Assembly (NCBI RefSeq): GCF_016649425.1
Contig: NZ_JADRCR010000002.1
Span: forward strand, 258,575-322,574
DNA: 64,000 bases
Direction of reading: 5' to 3'
From: Limnobaculum allomyrinae
Lineage (GTDB): Bacteria; Pseudomonadota; Gammaproteobacteria; Enterobacterales; Enterobacteriaceae
In this document: positions 17,624 through 26,813 of the stretch, in pieces
Position numbering within the stretch: the stretch's first letter is position 1
Layout: the number at the start of each line of letters is the position of its first letter
Made by a program: the position numbers and the translations under genes
Notes under the pieces: model-generated
The model's input: the letters and a program-made list of their open reading frames with translations, nothing else
Database searches by the model: none
What the model was told of the DNA's origin: nothing

Positions 17624-19063
17624 ATGAAGGATTTACACAACCATGATCCGCTGACCTTGAAACTGAGCCTGCGTGAGAAATATGCCTATGGAATGGGTGA
17701 TTTTGGCTCTAACCTGATGCTGTGTATAGGTACGCTGTATCTGTTGAAATTCTATACCGATGAACTGGGGATGCCTGCATTTTATGGCGGTATTATCTTT
17801 TTGGTGGCGAAGTTCTTTACTGCGTTCACTGACATGTTTACCGGCGTATTACTTGATTCACGCCGTAACATTGGGGTGAAGGGAAAATTCAGGCCGTTTA
17901 TTCTTTATGCATCAGTTCCGGTCGCATTGGTAGCGACGGCTCAGTTTATATCGAACGATTTTAGCCTGACAGTGAAAACAGCGCTGGCAACAGTATTGTT
18001 TATGATGTTTGGGTTGTTTTATAGCCTGATGAATTGCTCTTATGGTGCCATGGTACCAGCCATCACTAAAAATCCCCATGAACGTGCTCAGCTTGCTGCC
18101 TGGCGTCAGGGTGGGGCAACAATGGGGTTATTGCTGTGTACTGTCGCTTTTATGCCGATTCAGGGGTTGTTTACCGGCTCTTCTTTAGGTTATTTCGCCA
18201 GCGCCATGATTTTTGCTATTTGTGGTCTGTTCTGCATGTGGTGGTGTTATAGCGGGGTTAAAGAGCGGTATGTGGAAGTGACGCCAGAAAACCATAAACC
18301 CAGTATTCTGCAATCGTTTTATGCGATATTTCATAATCCCCCACTGCTGGTTCTGTGTATCGCTAATTTGTGCACTCTGGCCGCATTTAATATCAAGTTG
18401 GCGATTCAGGTCTATTACACCCAGTATGTGTTGAACGATATCCATCTGCTTTCGTGGATGGGATTTTTTAGCATGGGGTGCATTCTGATTGGCGTATTTC
18501 TTGTCCCCGGTGCGGTGAAGCGGTTTGGCAAAAAACAGGTCTATCTTGGCGGTTTAACGCTGTGGGCTGTGGGTGATATTCTGAATTTCATGTGGGGGAA
18601 CAGTTCGTTATCTTTTGTATTGTTCTCCTGTATGGCATTTTTTGGTACCGCTTTTGTCAATAGTCTGAATTGGGCGCTGGTTCCGGATACCGTTGATTAT
18701 GGCGAGTGGAAAACGGGTATTCGTACTGAAGGATCTGTTTATACCGGTTATACCTTTTCACGAAAGATTTCAGCCGCTCTTGCCGGTTTTCTGCCGGGAA
18801 TAATGCTCACACAAATTGGCTATATTCCTAACGCTATCCAGAGTAGTGACACGCTACTGGGTCTACGTCAGCTTATATTTATCTGGCCTTGTGCGTTAGC
18901 GATTATCGCTGCTTTAACCATGGGATTCTTTTATAAACTTAACGAAGAACGCTTTGCGTTAATTATTGAGGAGATCGACAAGCGTAAAAGAAATAACGTC
19001 TCAGAACATACGTTGGGTAAAGAAAAAACCTCTGTAGTAACCGATATCAAAGTAGCGATATAA
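17624..19063 (+). CDS. yihO: GPH-family sulfoquinovose transporter YihO
   Basis: The 479-residue, 12-TM protein is a second GPH-family symporter and matches E. coli YihO from NHDPLTLKLSLREK through the conserved MLTQIGYIPN region. It is a paralogue of the preceding yihP, with the same LDSRRN...GKFRPF loop. The proposed role is uptake of SQ or its glycosides into the cytoplasm. Its C-terminal tail (about 460-479) is hydrophilic and more variable. It is preceded by GAGG at 7 nt and is the last inner-membrane component before ompL. Confidence 0.95.
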   Translation: MKDLHNHDPLTLKLSLREKYAYGMGDFGSNLMLCIGTLYLLKFYTDELGMPAFYGGIIFLVAKFFTAFTDMFTGVLLDSRRNIGVKGKFRPFILYASVPVALVATAQFISNDFSLTVKTALATVLFMMFGLFYSLMNCSYGAMVPAITKNPHERAQLAAWRQGGATMGLLLCTVAFMPIQGLFTGSSLGYFASAMIFAICGLFCMWWCYSGVKERYVEVTPENHKPSILQSFYAIFHNPPLLVLCIANLCTLAAFNIKLAIQVYYTQYVLNDIHLLSWMGFFSMGCILIGVFLVPGAVKRFGKKQVYLGGLTLWAVGDILNFMWGNSSLSFVLFSCMAFFGTAFVNSLNWALVPDTVDYGEWKTGIRTEGSVYTGYTFSRKISAALAGFLPGIMLTQIGYIPNAIQSSDTLLGLRQLIFIWPCALAIIAALTMGFFYKLNEERFALIIEEIDKRKRNNVSEHTLGKEKTSVVTDIKVAI

Positions 19064-19130
19064 AAATAATAGCCGTCATTCACCGCCTGTTAGGGTGGCG
19101 GCTTCCTTACGTCTAAAAAATGGATTTATC

Positions 19131-19820
19131 ATGAAAAAACTGACCGTGGCAATAATATTATCTTCCGTTATATCTGCGCCTGCTTTTTCTGGTGCGTATG
19201 TCGAAACCCGTGAAGCCTACAATACTGCATCTGATTTAAATGAAGTGATCCTGCGTGCAGGTTACAACTTCGATATGGGGGCTGGGTTGATGTTTACTAA
19301 TGCCTATAATGTGGGGCGATGGGATGAAATTAAACACAGTTATAATGAAATTGAGGGCTGGTATCCATTATTTAAACCTACCGATAAATTAACTATTCAA
19401 CCGGGTGGATTAATTAATGATAATCGTGATGGTTCAGGTGGTGCAGTCTATCTGGATATTAACTATAAATTTATACCTTCATTTAACCTGACATTTCGCT
19501 ATCGCTACAATCATAGTAACTATGACACCATGGATCTTAATGGTGATATGAATAAAAACGACACCCATGAATTCGCTAACTACTGGAATTTTAAATTAAC
19601 GGATACGCTGTCTTATACCTTTGAACCCCATTACTTCCAACGGATTAATGATTACAACAGTAAAAATGGCAAAGATCATCACTGGGAAATTACCAACAAA
19701 TTCAGCTATAAAGTTGACCAAAATTGGATGCCTTATCTCGAGTTACAATGGTTAGATCGCTGGAATTATTATAATAGTGAGCAGTACCGCATTCGCTTAG
19801 GGGTAAGGTATTCTTTTTAG
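19131..19820 (+). CDS. ompL: Outer-membrane porin OmpL
   Basis: The start is ATG 19131, giving MKKLTVAIILSS and a signal peptide ending near A-F-S-G-A (about residue 22). The 229-residue product is an oligogalacturonate-specific-porin-like (KdgM family) beta-barrel, close in size to E. coli OmpL (230). It ends in an aromatic residue (RYSF), the usual outer-membrane insertion signal, with alternating hydrophobic strands. It most likely lets SQ glycosides cross the outer membrane. The 67-bp gap to yihO contains an imperfect CCGCC/GGCGG hairpin (near 19083-19102) that may attenuate readthrough. Confidence 0.93.
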   Translation: MKKLTVAIILSSVISAPAFSGAYVETREAYNTASDLNEVILRAGYNFDMGAGLMFTNAYNVGRWDEIKHSYNEIEGWYPLFKPTDKLTIQPGGLINDNRDGSGGAVYLDINYKFIPSFNLTFRYRYNHSNYDTMDLNGDMNKNDTHEFANYWNFKLTDTLSYTFEPHYFQRINDYNSKNGKDHHWEITNKFSYKVDQNWMPYLELQWLDRWNYYNSEQYRIRLGVRYSF

Positions 19821-19866
19821 GTGAGGTAGTGTATTGCTCGAACTTTATTGAGTCTGAATAATGATT

Positions 19867-19892
19867 ACCGGCCGAATTATCGGCCGGTTTGT
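19867..19892 (+). terminator. Terminator after ompL (probably bidirectional)
   Basis: ACCGGCCGA and TCGGCCGGT form a 9-bp stem with a 4-nt loop, followed by TTGTTG. It lies between the convergent ompL and multicopper oxidase genes. Confidence 0.7.
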
Positions 19893-19920
19893 TGCATAAC
19901 TGACATTTTGTTAGCCGTGA

Positions 19921-21441
19921 TTAAATCACATTCAACTGTCCCATCATGCCCAGCGTTTCGTGCTCCAGAATATGGCAGTGGTACATGCGTAAGCCTTTAT
20001 GCTGCTGAACCAGCTTAATGCGTACTCGTTCATAAGGCTTCAGGTTGATGGTGTCTTTATGGCCGATATACTCCGGCAGACGTGACTGACCGTTTAACTG
20101 GTAGCTGACCACGGTAAACTGTGTGCCGTGCAGGTGGAAGTTATGGTCCATATGGGAGTTATTGAAAATTTCCCATTCCTCAACTTCGCCCACTTTGCTG
20201 GTGAGATCGATACGTTTTGGATCGTGTTTTTTGCCGTTAATCAGGAAGTTCATACCGGACATGCCTTTGCCCATATCCATGGTTTCGGTGTATTCCAGCG
20301 TTTTTACCGCACTGGCTTTACCGATATTGGGCAGGCTGGCCAGTTTTGTCGGTAAATCAGGTAACTGACTGGCTTTCAGATTAATGGATGCCAGCGAGCG
20401 GGTGACTTCTTCAGTGGTACACCCCATTTTGCCGCGATCGTAAGCCAGCGCCTGAAGGCTCTGTGTGCCAGATTTTTTCGGTACAATCAGAATTTCTGCC
20501 CGTTCTCCCGGCGTTAACAACAGGGTGGTGAGCTTATAAGGCTGTTCCAGCAGACCGCCATCGGTACCTATCAGGTAGATATCTGCATCATTCAGGGACA
20601 GATTAAGATAACGACCCGAGCAGGCGTTCCACAAACGAGCACGGGTTGCCTGATTCAGTGTAATTTCCGGATGTGATGCACCATTGATCAGAACAAACTG
20701 TCCTTCCCGACCGTTCATCCAGTCCATCATAGAGTTTGGTGCAATTTGACCATCGGCACTGAGTTTGAGATCGGAAATCAGCCAGTTCTGCACCGGAATA
20801 TGCGCCAGCTGATCCTGTTTTGGCTTAACGATAAACACCCCGGCCAGACCACGAAATGCCTGTTCAGCGACGGTGTTATGTCCATGAGGATGATACCAGT
20901 AGGTACCGGCACAACCTTCGGGCAGAGTGAATTTATAGACGCGAGAAGCGCCGGGAGCCACTTCATCTTGCGGGTTGCCATCCTGATCCGGTGGAACAGG
21001 TAGCCCATGCCAGTGTACGGTGGTGGGCTGTGGTAATTCATTTTTAAATAAGATCTCTACCGTATCCCCTTCAAATACTTCGATGGCGGGGCCGGGGATC
21101 TGGTCGTTATAGGCCCAGAACTCAGTTTCGACCTGTGGAGTTAGCTGAACCCGAACCGGTTTTGCCGTAAGGGATGCGCTGAAATAACCCGACTTATCGC
21201 TGGTGTTAAGCAGTTTTTTCAAATCAGGTAGCGGAAGGTTCTTGGGCAGGGCGGATTCCGGTAACAGCTTGCTGTTATGCATTTCCCCCATGGACATGTT
21301 GCCCATGTTGTGATGAGACATATTTTCCATATTGTGTCCGGAAGGCATCTTTTCCATATGGTGTGGCTGTGCCACGACTTTGGCTGCTGCCAATGTACCA
21401 ACGGCTGCCGCCAGTTTAGTTAAAAATAGTCTACGGTTCAT
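19921..21441 (-). CDS. Periplasmic multicopper oxidase, CueO-like
   Basis: The 506-residue enzyme has a Tat signal (NRRLFLTKLAAAVG), so it is exported folded. All copper-ligand blocks are present: VHWHGL and HPHGHN in the first domain, HNFHLHGTQF and MYHCHILEHE in the last. It presumably oxidises Cu(I) to the less toxic Cu(II) in the periplasm. Unlike E. coli CueO, it has its Met/His-rich segment near the N-terminus (about residues 28-56, repeats of H-N-M/G-N-M) rather than as a long insert near residue 360. It lies 144 bp after a small secreted His/Cys protein gene, and both probably form a copper-stress unit. I leave the symbol empty because CueO orthology is uncertain. Confidence 0.9.
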   Translation of the reverse strand: MNRRLFLTKLAAAVGTLAAAKVVAQPHHMEKMPSGHNMENMSHHNMGNMSMGEMHNSKLLPESALPKNLPLPDLKKLLNTSDKSGYFSASLTAKPVRVQLTPQVETEFWAYNDQIPGPAIEVFEGDTVEILFKNELPQPTTVHWHGLPVPPDQDGNPQDEVAPGASRVYKFTLPEGCAGTYWYHPHGHNTVAEQAFRGLAGVFIVKPKQDQLAHIPVQNWLISDLKLSADGQIAPNSMMDWMNGREGQFVLINGASHPEITLNQATRARLWNACSGRYLNLSLNDADIYLIGTDGGLLEQPYKLTTLLLTPGERAEILIVPKKSGTQSLQALAYDRGKMGCTTEEVTRSLASINLKASQLPDLPTKLASLPNIGKASAVKTLEYTETMDMGKGMSGMNFLINGKKHDPKRIDLTSKVGEVEEWEIFNNSHMDHNFHLHGTQFTVVSYQLNGQSRLPEYIGHKDTINLKPYERVRIKLVQQHKGLRMYHCHILEHETLGMMGQLNVI

Positions 21442-21585
21442 AATGTTATCCTCAACTGATCATCATCAATGATGAACAGAGTAATGATGTGGCTATAAGC
21501 ACATCATGCGATTGAAATCTGAATGCTAAGGCGAAGATACGGACAAAGCCCGATAAGCCGCTTTAGCCGGTTTAAACGAGATGAT

Positions 21586-21909
21586 TTAAACGCTGAGATT
21601 TCTGGGAGGATAGGGTTCTGGCTGTAGTGAACGGGAGTGCCAGCTAACAGCAGAGAAGCGGTAGGTCTCATGGCCGACCGAGGTGGCAACAGAAAGTGAT
21701 ATGGAAGGAACAACGGAAAAACAGAGCATACAGTGTGCATTATCGTTGCAGTGATCCATTGGGGCATCATGCTGTGACATTGAGGTATGGTGTTCCTGAG
21801 TAACGGATACCGGGGCACAAGCATCATGATTTGCAGCCATTGCAAAGCCCGGCGCGCTAAACAGCACGGCCAGAATCAAAAGCAATTTGGGCAGCAATGA
21901 TAACTTCAT
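21586..21909 (-). CDS. Small secreted His/Cys-rich protein, DUF2946-like
   Basis: The 107-residue product has a signal peptide (MKLSLLPKLLLILAVLFSAP, cleavage near AMA-A, residue 25) and a mature part rich in His, Met and Cys, with DACAP and CNDNAHCMLC. It ends in a proline-rich PYPPRN tail. This pattern resembles DUF2946 proteins, often found beside copper-resistance genes, and metal binding in the periplasm is plausible. The following gene is a multicopper oxidase in the same direction, 144 bp away. I saw no clear CueR or CusR box upstream. Confidence 0.65.
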   Translation of the reverse strand: MKLSLLPKLLLILAVLFSAPGFAMAANHDACAPVSVTQEHHTSMSQHDAPMDHCNDNAHCMLCFSVVPSISLSVATSVGHETYRFSAVSWHSRSLQPEPYPPRNLSV

Positions 21910-22024
21910 GATAGTAAAGGAGCCTTCCCTGTAAGTTAATCAACCGTTAATAACAAGCATGTTACTCGTGAGCATCGGGTGTTTCAATGCTCTTTAATCT
22001 TCTTTAATAATTAGCAGGGGAAGT

Positions 22025-22057
22025 AAATGGCGGCGATATCAGTTATCACCGCCATTT
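22025..22057 (-). terminator. Hairpin downstream of lptG
   Basis: AAATGGCGG and CCGCCATTT form a 9-bp stem with a 15-nt loop just beyond the lptG stop. The T tract on the minus side is weak. Confidence 0.4.
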
Positions 22058-22065
22058 GAAGAGAT

Positions 22066-23142
22066 TTAGCGTTTTTGTTTAAGCAGGAAAATACTGATAG
22101 CCAAAAACAGCAGGCTTGGTAATAACGCACCAATAAATGGCGGTACGCCATACACCAGGCTGAGTGGACCAAAAATCTGGTCAAGCACATAGAAGATGAA
22201 ACCAAAGCTGATACCGGTGACCACCCGGATACCCATCGGCACGCTGCGTAGCGGGCCAAAGATAAAAGATAATGCCATTAGCATCATTACCGCCACCGAT
22301 ATTGGTGACAGCACTTTGTTCCAGAAAATCAGCCGATAGCGGGCAGATTCTTGTCCGCTTTGCTTCAGATACTTACTGTATTCATACAGCCCACTGGCGG
22401 ACAGGGATTCCGGGTTCATGGCAACCACCCCCAGCTTGTCCGGTGTCAGGTTGGTTTGCCACTCTTCATTGAGGGTTTGGGTACCAACAATTTTATCCGG
22501 CTGACTGAGGTCGGATTGATCGATCTGGAATAGCTGCCAGGTATTGCTGTTTTTATCGTAAGTGGCGGTACTGGCATAGCGCACCGATAGCAGCTTACGT
22601 TGTTTATCAAAATGATAAATGCTGACGCCGGAGAGCTCGTCTTCTTTCACCACGTTTTGGATATAGATAAAGTCATTCTTATCTTTTGCCCATATTCCAT
22701 CGCGAGTAGAAAGCAGCGAACTGCCGTACATCATTTGAGCGCGGGTATTACGGGCAGTTTGTTCACCCAGCGGAGCAACCCACTCACCAATAGCCATAGT
22801 GAGCAATACCAGAGGAATAGCGGTTTTCATTACCGCGGAGGCGATCTGCATCCGGGTAAAACCAGAGGCTTCCATCACCACCAATTCACTGCGGGTTGCC
22901 AGTGCGCCTAAACCTAATAGCGCACCTAAAAGTGCCGCCATCGGGAAAAAGGTTTCTATATCTTTTGGTACGCTTAATAACGTGTAAAGACCAGCACCTA
23001 AGGCATCATAATCCCCTTTACCGGTTTTACGTAGCTGATCCACGAACTTGATAATTCCGGACAGGCTGACCAGCAGAAACAGGGTACTCATGATGGTACT
23101 GAAGATCGTACGGCCGATATAACGGTCTAAAACGCTGAACAT
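22066..23142 (-). CDS. lptG: LPS export permease LptG
   Basis: The 358-residue inner-membrane protein is one of the two permeases of the LptB2FG ABC transporter, which extracts LPS and pushes it along the LptC-A-D bridge. It has the expected plan: transmembrane helices near both ends (about 10-120 and 270-355) around a periplasmic beta-jellyroll domain (about 135-265). The beginning MFSVLDRYIGRTIF is typical. It starts 3 bp after lptF on the same strand, forming the usual lptFG unit divergent from pepA. Confidence 0.96.
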   Translation of the reverse strand: MFSVLDRYIGRTIFSTIMSTLFLLVSLSGIIKFVDQLRKTGKGDYDALGAGLYTLLSVPKDIETFFPMAALLGALLGLGALATRSELVVMEASGFTRMQIASAVMKTAIPLVLLTMAIGEWVAPLGEQTARNTRAQMMYGSSLLSTRDGIWAKDKNDFIYIQNVVKEDELSGVSIYHFDKQRKLLSVRYASTATYDKNSNTWQLFQIDQSDLSQPDKIVGTQTLNEEWQTNLTPDKLGVVAMNPESLSASGLYEYSKYLKQSGQESARYRLIFWNKVLSPISVAVMMLMALSFIFGPLRSVPMGIRVVTGISFGFIFYVLDQIFGPLSLVYGVPPFIGALLPSLLFLAISIFLLKQKR

Positions 23143-23145
23143 AAA

Positions 23146-24240
23146 TTAAACCGCTCCTCTCAGCCGGGCACGCAGGCGGCGGGAAGGTATGCTATCCCAC
23201 AGATTGAGTAAAATACCCAAGGCTAAATAGCCCAGGTTGACCACCCAAACCCAGATCATCGGATCGATCTTTCCCCGGCTGGCGTTTGATTTTAATGAAC
23301 TCTGTAGCAGGAAGTAGATCAGATACAGCAACATTGCCGGTAGCATACTGACTACGCGCCCCTGACGTGGATTCACTTCACTTAGTGGTACCACTAACAG
23401 CGCCATCAACGGCACAGAGATGATGAGCGTTAAACGCCAGTTCAGCTCGGCTTTAGCCTGATGACTGTCAGATGCTATCAGTGAAGACATGCTGGCTTGT
23501 TCTACATCGCTGTCATCAAACATCGCTTCCTGATGGCCGATAACCGCTTGATAATGAGTAAAATCGGTAATACGGAAGTCCCGCAGTAAAGCGGTACCTT
23601 CGTATCGGGTACCGGTATCTAAGAAGATACGCTGATTGCCGTTGAGGTCTTCAACGATATGGCCTTTATCCGCCACCACAACCGAAGGTCGCTGGTTGCC
23701 GGAAGGACGTAACTGCGCCAGAAAAACGTCGGTAAACTCATTGCCTTCTACTTTGCCAACAAACAGCACGGCGTTGCCATCCTGAGATGGCTGGAATTGA
23801 CCCTCCACCAAAGCACCTAAACTTGGGTTGGCTTTGGCATCGGCAATAATTCGCTCCTGGCTTACCGCGGATAATGGCCCTAACCAGGCCGAGTTTATCC
23901 CGGCAGCCGCGCCGGTGAGTATTGAAAGGGCCAGTGCGGCAATCAATAATACATTTTTGCTTAAGCCGCAGGCGTGCATTACGGTGATTTCACTCTCCGA
24001 ATACAGCTTACTGAAGGTCATCAAAATGCCCAGGAATAAGCTCAAAGGCAGAATGAGTTGTGCCATCTCGGGAATACCGAGGCCAAGCAAAGAAAAAATT
24101 AAGTTCGTCGGGATATCTCCCTCAACAGCCATCGACAAAACCCGTACCAGTTTCTGACAGAAAAAGATCAGAAGTAGGATAAACAGGATTGCGATTTGAC
24201 TCTTGAATGTCTCCCGGATCAGATATCTAATGATTATCAA
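23146..24240 (-). CDS. lptF: LPS export permease LptF
   Basis: The 364-residue partner of LptG starts MIIIRYLIRETFKSQ, with an N-terminal helix and three more transmembrane helices before the periplasmic domain (about 130-265) and two or more after it. Length is close to E. coli LptF (366). It is the first gene of the lptFG operon, divergent from pepA across about 237 bp of A+T-rich DNA, which carries both promoters. Confidence 0.96.
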   Translation of the reverse strand: MIIIRYLIRETFKSQIAILFILLLIFFCQKLVRVLSMAVEGDIPTNLIFSLLGLGIPEMAQLILPLSLFLGILMTFSKLYSESEITVMHACGLSKNVLLIAALALSILTGAAAGINSAWLGPLSAVSQERIIADAKANPSLGALVEGQFQPSQDGNAVLFVGKVEGNEFTDVFLAQLRPSGNQRPSVVVADKGHIVEDLNGNQRIFLDTGTRYEGTALLRDFRITDFTHYQAVIGHQEAMFDDSDVEQASMSSLIASDSHQAKAELNWRLTLIISVPLMALLVVPLSEVNPRQGRVVSMLPAMLLYLIYFLLQSSLKSNASRGKIDPMIWVWVVNLGYLALGILLNLWDSIPSRRLRARLRGAV

Positions 24241-24462
24241 GTTAATTACGCCTGTGAAAACTTGTTTTTTTACAGGAAAGCCGATACTTTCATCGTTAAT
24301 TCGCCATTTTTACTAACATCTACCATAATGGCAGCCTATATTGCTAATAATAGTATTAATGGGCATAAAATATTAACACTATTTGTGTCACGTTAATAAA
24401 AACCGCAGGGGCGTTACGGATCTGTCTATTCTATCCATAACTCACCTGCCTTGTCTCTTTAA

Positions 24463-25989
<1,527 letters not shown>

Positions 25990-26083
25990 GGCTATTCGTG
26001 TAGGCAACAGACATAAGGGTAATGCTGTTTATTTCTGTTGCCGTAGTGACATGGTATTATGATGTCACTTATGTAATTTCACT

Positions 26084-26106
26084 AAGGGCACGCATGGCGT
26101 GCCCTT
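26084..26106 (+). terminator. Hairpin terminator after pepA
   Basis: AAGGGCACGC and GCGTGCCCTT form a perfect 10-bp stem with a 3-nt loop about 95 bp after pepA. The T tract is short, but the stem is strong. Confidence 0.6.
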
Positions 26107-26124
26107 CAGATTGATGAAATAGCC

Positions 26125-26206
26125 AATCGGAGGGAGAGATTGCCGTTGGGGTCGACTTGGCGTAAGCCAACGAAGTGCCCCTAGGGAATCTAGGCCCGAC
26201 GCTCTC
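26125..26206. repeat. Structured intergenic element between pepA and holC
   Basis: The outer arms ATCGGAG (near 26126) and CTCCGAT (near 26205) enclose further inverted repeats, including TTGGC-GTAA-GCCAA and CCTAG-GGAAT-CTAGG. It looks like a palindromic REP/BIME-type element or a folded RNA. No ORF is convincing here. Confidence 0.45.
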
Positions 26207-26244
26207 CGATATTAAGTACAGATGGTCTTCCGGTCGGGTACAAC

Positions 26245-26282
26245 GCAGATATAAGCACGCTGCTTTTACGACCGGAATATCC
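26245..26282 (+). repeat. 38-bp REP-like repeat, family B, copy 1
   Basis: This 38-bp segment matches two others at 56219-56256 (inverted) and 56340-56377. The shared core is GATATWAGYRC followed by TTTTACGRYCGGAATAT. It lies between pepA and holC, outside genes. Confidence 0.55.
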
Positions 26283-26347
26283 TCTGAAGCTGACTTAAAT
26301 GTATTTATCTGCAATCTCAATAAATAGAGCTAACTCCAACACCAACT

Positions 26348-26797
26348 ATGAAAACAGCATCATTTTATCTACTCGACCACAGCAACTCATCACAGGGCCT
26401 CTCTGCCTGCGAGGCGTTGGCCTGTTGCGTAGCAGCTGAACGTTGGCGCATGGGAAAACGTGTCCTGATAGCCTGTGAAACTCAGCAACAGGCAGAGCAG
26501 TTGGATGAAGCACTATGGAAGTTGGATACCAACCAGTTTGTCCCACATAACCTGGCGGGTGAAGGCCCTAAATATGGAGCTCCGGTGGAGCTGTGCTGGC
26601 CCGGTAAACGCAGCAACGCACCACGGGATCTTCTGATTAATCTACAGAGTCAATTTCCGGATTTTGCTACCGCATTCTATGAAGTGATAGACTTTGTTCC
26701 ACATGAAGACGATTTAAAACAATTAGCGCGCGAACGTTATAAAGTTTATCGCAGCGTGGGTTTTAATCTGTCTACGGCAACGCCGCCAACCATCTGA
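26348..26797 (+). CDS. holC: DNA polymerase III subunit chi (HolC)
   Basis: The 149-residue protein matches E. coli HolC in MKxAxFYLLD at the start, AERWRxGKRVLIAC near 30-45, FVPHNLAGEG near 65 and DFVPHEDxLKQLARERYKxYR near the end. Chi joins psi (HolD) and contacts SSB, stabilising the clamp loader at the fork. It lies upstream of valS with a 16-bp gap, as in E. coli. holD is also in this window, at 45211. Confidence 0.95.
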   Translation: MKTASFYLLDHSNSSQGLSACEALACCVAAERWRMGKRVLIACETQQQAEQLDEALWKLDTNQFVPHNLAGEGPKYGAPVELCWPGKRSNAPRDLLINLQSQFPDFATAFYEVIDFVPHEDDLKQLARERYKVYRSVGFNLSTATPPTI

Positions 26798-26813
26798 ATG
26801 ATATAAAAATACC

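Noticed and set aside
21504-21845. 113-residue frame overlapping the DUF2946-like gene
   Set aside because: It is an out-of-frame shadow of a gene that has a clear signal peptide and motif.
21900-21960. CueR-type operator upstream of the copper pair
   Set aside because: Only one CCTTCC half is seen and the matching half at the right spacing is missing.
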